DNA from: Streptomyces sp. A0642
GTDB taxonomy: Bacteria; Actinomycetota; Actinomycetes; Streptomycetales; Streptomycetaceae
Direction of reading: 5' to 3'
DNA: 64,000 bases
Assembly (NCBI RefSeq): GCF_004795105.1
Contig: NZ_SSBL01000032.1
Span: 1 to 64,000, forward strand
Below are positions 16,088-24,200 of the stretch, piece by piece; within the stretch, counting starts at the first letter, position 1; each line of letters opens with the position of its first letter. The translations under genes were made by a program, and so were the position numbers. Under the pieces are notes generated by a model. The model was not told where the DNA came from, ran no database searches, and saw only the letters and a program-made list of their open reading frames with translations.

Positions 16088-16804
16088 CTATTCGGCCGTC
16101 GGCCCGGCCCCGGCCGAACCTCGCGCGCGGGACCGTCCCCGAGGCGGGACCGCACCCCGCGCGGGGTGACCGGCCGCCCCTCCCGCGGGGCCGCCCAGCA
16201 GCCCGTCCACCAGCGCCCGCAGGGAAGTGACGAACAGCCGCTCCGGGTCGGCCGGCCGGGCCAGGGCGCGGGCCAGGGCCGGGTCGTCGCCCGGCGAGGA
16301 GGCCGACCACAGTTCACCCTCACCGGGCGACTGGACGGGGGACCGCTCCCGGTTGCGCTCGACGAGCAGGAAGCCGACGGTGTGGAACTGCACCGCCCGC
16401 ACGGCGGCGGCCGCCCGGGCGCCGCGCAGCCCGGCCGCGTGCACCTCGTGGACCAGCGCACGCTGGGCGGGCAGGAACATCCGTTCCGTCAGTCCCCGTT
16501 CGTGGACCATGGCGATCAGATGCGGCCGGGCGCGCAGCTCCCGGCGGAGCCCGCGGGCCACGGACACGATCCGGGTGGCCGGGGTGCGGCCGGTGGGGCG
16601 CAGGGTGCCCATCTCGCGGACGGTGCGCTCGACGAGGGCGTCCAGCAGCGACTCGCGGTTGCCGATGTGCCAGTAGATCGAGGTGACGGCGGTGCCCAGC
16701 TCCGCGGCCAGCTTGCGCATGGTCAGGTGCTGCGGACCGTGCTGCCGCACGAGCCCGGCAGCGGTCGCGAGGACCTCCTCACGCGTCAGCGGCGATCGAG
16801 CCAC
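16088..16804 (-). CDS. TetR family transcriptional regulator
   Basis: The product is 238 aa. The N-terminal HTH is REEVLATAAGLVRQHGPQHLTMRKLAAELGTAVTSIYWHIGNRESLLDAL; the ligand domain is helical with a variable C-terminus. GTG at 16804 has GGAGGA 5 nt upstream. It diverges from the acetoacetate decarboxylase/SDR/amidohydrolase operon, with the palindrome at 16866-16880 between them, so it most likely represses that operon and itself, with a pathway compound as inducer (inference). Confidence 0.9.
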   Translation of the reverse strand: MARSPLTREEVLATAAGLVRQHGPQHLTMRKLAAELGTAVTSIYWHIGNRESLLDALVERTVREMGTLRPTGRTPATRIVSVARGLRRELRARPHLIAMVHERGLTERMFLPAQRALVHEVHAAGLRGARAAAAVRAVQFHTVGFLLVERNRERSPVQSPGEGELWSASSPGDDPALARALARPADPERLFVTSLRALVDGLLGGPAGGAAGHPARGAVPPRGRSRARGSAGAGPTAE

Positions 16805-16865
16805 AGCTCCTCCAGACCTCTCGACTCCGTTACACGCACGGCTCTTCACCCTTCACGAGCTCCGG

Positions 16866-16880
16866 TGTAACTGTGTTACA
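16866..16880. promoter_or_regulatory. Probable TetR operator
   Basis: TGTAAC-TGT-GTTACA is a perfect 6-3-6 palindrome in the 112-nt gap between the TetR gene and the operon it faces. A further GTTACA half-site lies at 16829-16834. Confidence 0.6.
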
Positions 16881-16916
16881 GAACCCGGCACGGACAACCG
16901 AGAAGGGTGGCACCGC

Positions 16917-17717
16917 ATGGCACGTGTACGGTACGGCGCGCGCACCGAGGCCGAGATCGCGGCGGCCCGCGAGGCCCGCTCCCGGCTTCCCGACATCTGG
17001 TCCACCGGCGTCACCGCCGTCTGGGAGAGCGACCCGGACGCGGTGGCCGCCGTCCTCCCGCCGCCCCTGAAACCCTCCGCACGCCCGCTCGTCCGGGCCG
17101 GTATCAGCAAGGTCGATCTCCCCGGCTACCCCCTCGGCGCGGGCTCCGTCGCCGTCGCCGCCGTCCACGACGGGCACGAGGGCTGGTATCCCCTCGTCAT
17201 GCCGATGACCCATGAACGGGCCCTGACCGGCGGCCGCGAGGTGTTCGGCGAGCCCAAGAAGCTCGGCGAGGTGCGTGTGGAGCGCGAAGGGCTCGTGGTG
17301 CACGCCTCCCTCGCCCGCCACGGCATCGCCTTCGTCGAGGTCCGGGGCGCCGTCACCGAACCGCTGCCGCTGCCCGCACCGGCCACCAAGCTCGACTTCT
17401 ACTTCAAGTTCCTGCCGTCGGCGGACGGGGAGGGCTTCGACTCCGGCCCCGTTCTGATCCACTGCACCCGCCACGAGAGAGTCCGCAGGCTGGAGCGGAT
17501 CACCGGCGACGTGGTGCTGCGCGAATCCATGTACGACCCGGTCGCCGACCTTCCCGTACTCCGCGTCCTCGACCTCGCCATCGGCGAGAAGACCAGCGAC
17601 CAGCGGGGCCGGGCCGTCGAGCGGGTGAGCGCCGACGCGCTCCTGCCGTACATCCACCAGCGCTACGACGATCCGCAGCAGATCCACGACGGCCCGCCGG
17701 GAGGGAGCGTCCGATGA
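16917..17717 (+). CDS. Acetoacetate decarboxylase family protein
   Basis: The product is 266 aa. The ADC-family hallmark EVFGEPKKLG holds two adjacent lysines; in clostridial acetoacetate decarboxylase the first of such a pair forms the Schiff base and the second lowers its pKa. PLVMPMTHERALTGGREVF precedes it. ADC-like family members include other Schiff-base enzymes, so the substrate is open. ATG at 16917 with AGAAGGG about 9 nt upstream. It heads an operon in which each following gene overlaps or nearly touches. Confidence 0.85.
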   Translation: MARVRYGARTEAEIAAAREARSRLPDIWSTGVTAVWESDPDAVAAVLPPPLKPSARPLVRAGISKVDLPGYPLGAGSVAVAAVHDGHEGWYPLVMPMTHERALTGGREVFGEPKKLGEVRVEREGLVVHASLARHGIAFVEVRGAVTEPLPLPAPATKLDFYFKFLPSADGEGFDSGPVLIHCTRHERVRRLERITGDVVLRESMYDPVADLPVLRVLDLAIGEKTSDQRGRAVERVSADALLPYIHQRYDDPQQIHDGPPGGSVR

Positions 17718-18598
17718 GGCTTCAGGAGGGCCAGACCGCCGTCGTCACCGGTGCCGCGAGCGGCATCGGGCTCGCGATGGCGCGGAGGTTCGCGGCCGAG
17801 GGGCTGAAGGTCGTCCTCGCCGACGTGGAGGAGGCCGCGCTCGACAAGGCGGCCGGGGAACTGCGCCGCGAGGGTGCGCGGGTGCTCGCCGCGGTCGTCG
17901 ACGTCGGCGAACGCGACTCCGTCACCGCGCTCGCCGACACCGCGTACGACGCCTTCGGGGCCGTGCACGTGCTGTGCAACAACGCGGGGGTCGGCTCCGG
18001 CGCCGAGGGCCGGATGTGGGAGCACGACCCGAACGACTGGAAGTGGGCCTTCGCCGTCAACGTGTGGGGCGTCTTCCACGGCATCCAGGCCTTCCTGCCG
18101 CGGATGCTGGAGGGCGGCGCCCCCGGCCACGTCGTCAACACCTCGTCCGGCGACGGCGGGATCGCCCCGCTGCCCACCGCCTCCGTGTACGCCGTCACCA
18201 AGTCCGCCGTCGTCACGATGACCGAGTCGCTGTACGCGCACCTGCGGGCGGAGGGCGCCCCGGTCGGCGCCTCGGTCCTCTTCCCCGGCCCGCACATGCT
18301 GCGGACCGGACTGTGGGAATCGCACCGCAACCGGCCCGAGCGGTACGCCAAGGAGCGCCCGCGCCGGACCCCGTACCGAAGCCTCGGCCAGTGGGAGAGC
18401 GCCATGAGGGCGGCGGGCCACGAGGTGGAGTTCACCCCGGTGGAGGACGTCGCCGCGACCGTCGTGGACGGGATACGCGCCGACCGCTTCTGGATGCTGC
18501 CCGACAGCGAGCACAGCGACCGTCAGATCCGCGCCCGGGCGCAGTCGATGCTCGACCGTTCCCATCCGTCGTACCTGGAGAGCTTCGTACTCGACTGA
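17714..18598 (+). CDS. SDR family oxidoreductase
   Basis: The product is 294 aa. It has TGAASGIG (NAD(P) binding), NNAG, a catalytic Ser in NTSSGDGG and Tyr-x-x-x-Lys as YAVTK. The C-terminus (about 70 residues beyond the core) is longer than the classical family. ATG overlaps the previous stop by 4 nt (ATGA), so the two are coupled. In this operon it probably oxidises or reduces an intermediate between the decarboxylase and the hydrolases. Confidence 0.9.
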   Translation: MRLQEGQTAVVTGAASGIGLAMARRFAAEGLKVVLADVEEAALDKAAGELRREGARVLAAVVDVGERDSVTALADTAYDAFGAVHVLCNNAGVGSGAEGRMWEHDPNDWKWAFAVNVWGVFHGIQAFLPRMLEGGAPGHVVNTSSGDGGIAPLPTASVYAVTKSAVVTMTESLYAHLRAEGAPVGASVLFPGPHMLRTGLWESHRNRPERYAKERPRRTPYRSLGQWESAMRAAGHEVEFTPVEDVAATVVDGIRADRFWMLPDSEHSDRQIRARAQSMLDRSHPSYLESFVLD

Positions 18599-18615
18599 GG
18601 AGACAGGACCCCGCG

Positions 18616-19893
18616 ATGACCGACGACCCGTACCTGATCATCTCCTCCGACTGCCACGCCGGACTGCCCACCGAGGAGTACCGGCCCTACCTGGAGCGCC
18701 GCTTCCACCCCGCGTTCGACGACTTCCTGGCCGGCCGTGACCGCCGTCGCGAGGAGATGACCCGACTCGGCGTACGCAACGAGGCCTTCGCCGACAAGTG
18801 GTTCCACGACAACGAGGAGGGGCTGAGAGGGGGCTGGGACGCCGGACAGCGCCTCAAGGAGCTCGACGGCGACGGCGTGGCCGCCGAGGTCGTCTTCCCC
18901 GACGCGGACGCCGTCGACAGCCGCACCGCGGCCCCCTTCGGGGTCGGCCTCGGCCTCTCCGGGGACCAGGACCCCGAGCTGGGCATGGCCGGGGCGCAGG
19001 CACACAACCGCTGGCTCGCCGACTTCGTCTCGCAGCACCCCGAACGCCACTGCGGGGTGGCCCTGCTGCCCGTCACCGGCGAGACCGACCGGGTCGTCGC
19101 CGAGATCCACCGGGCGAAGGAGTCCGGTCTCGGCGCCCTGATGATCCCCTCCATGTGGGTCGGCAAGGCCCCCTACCACGACCGCCGTTACGACCCCGTG
19201 TGGGCGGCCGCCGCCGAGACGGACATGCCGGTCGTCACCCATTCCGGCGCGGCGCCCCGCCACGAGTACGGCGACCACCTCGGCATCTACGTATCCGAAG
19301 TCACCTGGTGGCCCTCCCGCCCGCTCTGGTTCCTCCTCTGGTCGGGCGCCTTCGAACGGCACCCCGGGCTCAGGTTCGGCGTCGCGGAGTCCGGCTGCTG
19401 GTGGCTGCCGAACCTCCTGTGGTTCATGGACCGGCTCTACCTCGGCGCCCACGGCGGCAAGAAGCTGTCCCCGTTCGCCGAACTCAAGCGCCCCCCGCAC
19501 GAGTACCTCGACCGGCAGGTGTTCATCTGCGCCACCAACACCAAACGCCGTGAGCTGGCCCAGCGGTACGAGATCGGCGTCGGCAACATCCTGTGGGGCA
19601 GCGACTTCCCGCACCCGGAGGGCACCTGGCCCAACACCGCGACGTGGCTGCGCGACACCTTCCACGACATCCCCGTCGCCGAGACCCTCGTGATGCTGGG
19701 CCTCGCCGCGGCCGAGGTCTTCGGCTTCGACACGGACAAGCTCTCCCCGCTGGCCGCCCGCATCGGTCCCACCCCCGCCGATCTGGGCCAGAGCACCGAC
19801 CAGGCAGCGGTCGAGGCGTCCTGGGCCCGCTCCCGCGAGGCCGGCCGGCACTGGCTCACCGACCACGACTTCCCGGTCCTGGGGACGTCATGA
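18616..19893 (+). CDS. Amidohydrolase family protein (ACMSD-like TIM barrel), copy 1
   Basis: The product is 425 aa, Amidohydro_2 type: IISSDCHAG at the N-terminus (metal-site His), VVFPDADAV, THSGAAPRH and a C-terminal WGSDFPHPEGTW with the conserved Asp. The family includes decarboxylases related to 2-amino-3-carboxymuconate-semialdehyde decarboxylase and C-C or amide hydrolases. ATG 17 nt after the SDR stop with AGGAGACAGG upstream. The next-but-one gene is a paralog. Confidence 0.9.
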   Translation: MTDDPYLIISSDCHAGLPTEEYRPYLERRFHPAFDDFLAGRDRRREEMTRLGVRNEAFADKWFHDNEEGLRGGWDAGQRLKELDGDGVAAEVVFPDADAVDSRTAAPFGVGLGLSGDQDPELGMAGAQAHNRWLADFVSQHPERHCGVALLPVTGETDRVVAEIHRAKESGLGALMIPSMWVGKAPYHDRRYDPVWAAAAETDMPVVTHSGAAPRHEYGDHLGIYVSEVTWWPSRPLWFLLWSGAFERHPGLRFGVAESGCWWLPNLLWFMDRLYLGAHGGKKLSPFAELKRPPHEYLDRQVFICATNTKRRELAQRYEIGVGNILWGSDFPHPEGTWPNTATWLRDTFHDIPVAETLVMLGLAAAEVFGFDTDKLSPLAARIGPTPADLGQSTDQAAVEASWARSREAGRHWLTDHDFPVLGTS

Positions 19894-19967
19894 CCGACCG
19901 CGACGTGCCGAAGGGGGACGTCATGACCGACCACGACGGGCTGAGCCAGGGGGCGTCATGACCGACC
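19881..19967 (+). repeat. Three copies of a translation-initiation site
   Basis: GGGGACGTCATGACCGACC occurs at 19881-19899 and 19914-19932, and a close variant at 19949-19967. Each contains a G-rich SD-like run and an ATG. Confidence 0.85.
19890..19961 (+). CDS. 23-aa mini-ORF bridging two amidohydrolase genes
   Basis: ATG 19890 overlaps the preceding TGA by ATGA, and its own TGA overlaps the following ATG in the same way. The peptide begins MTDRDV and has no recognised fold. Its start, an internal in-frame ATG and the next gene's start are three copies of one initiation site (GGGGACGTCATGACCGACC-like). It may be a non-functional relic that keeps translation coupled. Confidence 0.4.
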   Translation: MTDRDVPKGDVMTDHDGLSQGAS

Positions 19968-21184
19968 GCTACACCGTCATCTCCGCCGACTGCCACGCCG
20001 GCGCCGACCTCCTCGACTACCGGCCCTACCTGGAGTCGAGGCACCACGACGACTTCGACGCCTGGGCAGCCGCCTACGTCAACCCGTACGAGGACCTGCT
20101 CGCCGACACCGCCGACCTCAACTGGAACTCGGACCGCCGCCTCGCCGAACTGGAGGCCGACGGCATCGTCGCGGAAGTCGTCTTCCCCAACACCATCCCG
20201 CCCTTCTTCCCCTCCGCCTCCCTGATGGCCCCGGCGCCCTCCCGGCAGGAGTACGAACACCGCTGGGCCGGCCTGCGCGCCCACAACCGCTGGCTCGCCG
20301 ACTTCTGCGCCGCCGCGCCCGGCCGGCGGGCGGGCGTCGCGCAGATCCTCCTCAACGACCCGGCCGAGGCGGTCCGCGAGATCCGCCGCACCAGGGAAGC
20401 CGGCCTCACCGGCGGCATCCTGCTGCCCGGCGCACCCCCGGGCAGCGGCATCCCGGAGCTGTACTCCGAGGTGTACGACCCGCTGTGGGCGGTCTGCGCG
20501 GAGCTCGGCGTACCGGTCAACCACCACGGCGGCTCGGCCTCCCCGCCGCTCGGCGAGGAACCGGCGGCCCGCGCCGTCTTCATGGTGGAGACCACGTGGT
20601 TCTCGCACCGCGCGCTGTGGCACCTGGTCTTCGGCGGAGCCTTCCGCCGCCACCCGGGGCTGAGACTGGTCCTCACCGAACAGGGGTCGGGCTGGATCCC
20701 GGGCGTCGTGGAGATGCTCGACTACTACCACGGGCGGCTCGTCGCGGCGGCCTCCCGGGCGGCGACCGCCGAGTCCAGGTTCGGCGCCGGGCTCGCCGCC
20801 TCGATGGGCGCGAGCCCCAGTGAGGTCTGGCGCGACAACTGCTACGTGGGCGCCAGCTTCATGCGCCCGCACGAGGTGCCGCTGCGCGACCGGATCGGCC
20901 TCGACAAGATCATGTGGGGCAGTGACTACCCGCACGACGAGGGCACCGCCCCGTACTCCCGGGAAGCCCTGCGGATCGCGTACGCCGGACTGCCGCAGGC
21001 CGAGATCGCGGCCATGACCGGTGGGAACGCCGCCCGCGTCTACGGATTCGACCTGCCCGCCCTCGACCGCATCGCGGCGACCGTCGGCCCGACGGTCGAG
21101 GAGATCGCCGAACCCCTGAAGGAGGTCCCGGCGGACGCGACGAGCCCCGCCTTCGCACCGGGCGGGTCGGTACGCGTCTGGTGA
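19958..21184 (+). CDS. Amidohydrolase family protein (ACMSD-like), copy 2
   Basis: The product is 408 aa with the same layout as copy 1: VISADCHAG, VVFPNTIPP, NHHGGSASP and WGSDYPHDEG. The two share the fold and order but differ in many substrate-facing segments, so they may act on successive or alternative substrates, or form a heteromer. ATG overlaps the mini-ORF stop. It is the last clear member of the TetR-controlled operon; a conflict-type gene follows in the same direction 89 nt later. Confidence 0.9.
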   Translation: MTDRYTVISADCHAGADLLDYRPYLESRHHDDFDAWAAAYVNPYEDLLADTADLNWNSDRRLAELEADGIVAEVVFPNTIPPFFPSASLMAPAPSRQEYEHRWAGLRAHNRWLADFCAAAPGRRAGVAQILLNDPAEAVREIRRTREAGLTGGILLPGAPPGSGIPELYSEVYDPLWAVCAELGVPVNHHGGSASPPLGEEPAARAVFMVETTWFSHRALWHLVFGGAFRRHPGLRLVLTEQGSGWIPGVVEMLDYYHGRLVAAASRAATAESRFGAGLAASMGASPSEVWRDNCYVGASFMRPHEVPLRDRIGLDKIMWGSDYPHDEGTAPYSREALRIAYAGLPQAEIAAMTGGNAARVYGFDLPALDRIAATVGPTVEEIAEPLKEVPADATSPAFAPGGSVRVW

Positions 21185-21273
21185 CACGGCAGTCGCCGAA
21201 CCCGTCGGACCGGCGGGCCGTCTGTGGCATGGTGATCCGCACCGAACGGGCTGACGGGGAGGCGACAACGGCC

Positions 21274-24200
21274 ATGGGCGTCAGTAGACAGGCATTGCTC
21301 ATCGCGGTGCCGCAGTACGAACTGAGTGACCACTTCCCGGACTTGACGGCTGCGGTGGTCAAGGACGTGGAGCTGATGGACGCGGCACTGCGCTCGTCCG
21401 GCTACAGCGTGGAGACCCTGGGGCTCGCCCCGGAGCGTCCCGCGCTGCGGTCCCGGATCATCAGCGCCATCAGCCGGGTCTGCTGCACGGCCCCGGAGGG
21501 CGGCACCGTACTGATCCACTTCACCGGCCACGGGCTGTCGGTGGACGGCTCCGACTACCTCGTGCCCTCCGAAGCACAGCTCAACTGGTCGACCGACCCT
21601 CCCCACGTCGACGCCGACAGCCTGATCGGTCTCGATCTGACGACCTTGCTCAAGGGCTGCAAGGCAGGCACCGTCCTGCTCACCGTCGACGCCTGCCGCG
21701 ACGCGCAGACCGAAGCGACGGGGTCCTCCGGCGGCCCCGCCACCAACTTCCCGTCGTGGCGGGACCGGGTGGCAGTCGTCTTCGGCTGCGCGGCGGGCCA
21801 GACCTGCGGTTCGGACGACCACGCGGGCAGCCACTTCACCCGCGCCCTCGCGGAGGCCCTGGCCTCGGACAGCTCGCCGCGGACCGTCGCCGACGTCATC
21901 TCCCACACCGTGCGCAGAACCGCCGAGTTCGCCCGCGCCGCCCAGCACGAGCAGCGGCCCAACCCGCAGTACGCGCCGAGCGGCCCCGGCGCGATCTCCG
22001 GGGTCGAGCTCTGCTCGGGGCGGACGCTCCAGGAGGAGTGGTCGGTGGCGGTGCGGGACCCGGAACTGTGGGCCGCCGTCCAGTGCGGCGAGGAGCGGCG
22101 GAGCGAGCTCCAGGAGGCGCTGACCCGGCTGACCCTGGAGTGCGCCCGGCTGAGGGCCCTCGCGCTGGCGGAGGTCTCCGATCCCTGGGCCGACGACGAC
22201 TACCCGGTCCGTGTGCTCAAGACCGGCCTGCGCGCGCTGCTGGCTCCGTCGGTGACGCAGGGCGGCCCGCTGCTGGACCCCTGTGAGTTCGCCGTGCTCA
22301 TGGCCGCGCCCTTCGTCCGCGAGGCCGTGTTCGCCATGGGGGTCAAGGAGGCGGTGGCCACCGAGCCCTTCCGGCTCGACCCCGCGACGGGCGATCTCGG
22401 AGCGGACGCGGCCAGGATCGACCTGGAACACACCTTCGCCGCCCACCCGTTGATCTGGCGGAAGGGCCGGAAACTGGCTAGCAGGGGGAGGACGGAGGAG
22501 GCCGACGGCATCGCCGCCTGGCTCATGCACCGCCACGTCCTCGGCCGCGAAGGACTCTGGGACACCTACGCACCGGGCCTGCTCGGCCCGTTGGCCTCCG
22601 TCATGCTCGGCACCAGCGAGGAGTCTGCCCGGTTCGCGGAGTGCATGGACGGGCTGCTGCGCGTCTGCCGCCAGACCGCCGTCGCCCCCGCGCAGCCGTA
22701 CGCCGGGGAGCGGGAGCCGGCCGACGAGCCGCAGCGGCCCGGGGAGCTCGTGCCCCGTACCGGCCCCTCCGAGCGGTGGCGGGCGCGCGAACTTTCCTGG
22801 CTGATCGGCCTGGCGGGGCTGCTCGGAGGAGACCTCCGGGACATGTCGGGTGTCATGGTGGACAACATCGGAGTAACCGACGGCCTCGTACCCGCGCAGG
22901 CCGTGGCCGGCGTCCAGGAACTCCGCTGGTCCCGTGACCGCCTCGGCACTTGCATCGACCTGGATCTGCCCTGCCCGCACCCGGCCGTGCACGCCGCACT
23001 CCAGACGCTGACCGGCTGGGCCGACGACGCCGTGCAGCACATCAAGCAGCATCTGGCGGCGGGCGAGACACCGGGCCTCCTCTTCCACCTTCCCGAACGC
23101 GTCACCTGTCACAAGCTGCGGCCTCAGTACAACGCCGCCGACCGCGGCGACGCCTACGGTCTGCCACTGATGCGCTTCAGCCTCGCCGAGGACGAGATGC
23201 GTGAGCTCCTCATGGGTTCCCAGCTGTACGGCGACCGGACGCTCGCCCTCAGGGAGCTCTACCAGAACGCCCTGGACGCCTGTCGCTACCGCCAGGCGCG
23301 GGTGCGGTACGGCAGGGCGAAGGGAGGGATCGCCCAGGACTGGTCCGGCGAGATCGTCTTCCGCCAGGGAACCGATTCCGACGGCCGCCCGTACGTGGAG
23401 TGCGAGGACAACGGCGTGGGCATGGGCCAGACCGCCCTGCGCAGTACGTTCGCGCGAGCGGGCCGGCGGTTCGAGCAGTCCCGCGAGTACCGGAGGGAAC
23501 AGGCTCGTTGGAGAGCCGTGGACAAGAGCCTCAGACTCTTCCCCAACAGCCGTTTTGGCATCGGGGTGTTCAGCTACTTCATGCTGGCCGACGAAATCAG
23601 CATCTGGACCCGGGTCACGGACGAGTTCGGCCGACCGGAGTCCAGCCGCGGGCTGCGGGTGGACATCGCGTCGAGCGGCAGTCTCTTCCGTATCAAGGAG
23701 AGCGACGCCTCCCAGCCGGGCGGCGGGACGCGGGTGCGGCTCTACCTCAACAGCGACTCGCTCGACGCCGCGCAGGAGCTGGCGAAGTACGTATGGCTGT
23801 GCGACTTCCCCCTGCGTGTCGAGCGGGCCGACGGCGTCGTGAAGAGGTGGGAGGAGAACGTCCTCTACTACGACGGGGACCACACGAGCCCGGTCCGGGC
23901 CGATCGGAACGTGTGGTGGGTTCCCGGCTCCGGCTGCCTGCTCGTCGACGGGATCTGGACACCCACGGGCACCGTCGACGCGCCGCCCGGCGCGTCGTTC
24001 AGCACGCTCGCCGGCCGCCGGGACGAATCGATGTTCGGGTGCGTCATCGATCTGAGGGAGACGCACCTGCCGGAACTGAACACCAGCAGAACGAAGATCC
24101 TCTCGTACGACAAGGGCTGGGCGGCGGGTCACATCCGCGAACTGGCCGGGCAGATGGAGATGCCTGGCTGGTTCAGCATGGAGTGGCTGTGGCAGTTCGC

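Noticed and set aside
21181..21273. GTG 21181 as start of the caspase gene, coupled to the amidohydrolase stop
   Set aside because: It would add 31 low-complexity residues before the conserved caspase start; ATG 21274 has a G-rich SD. Not fully excluded.
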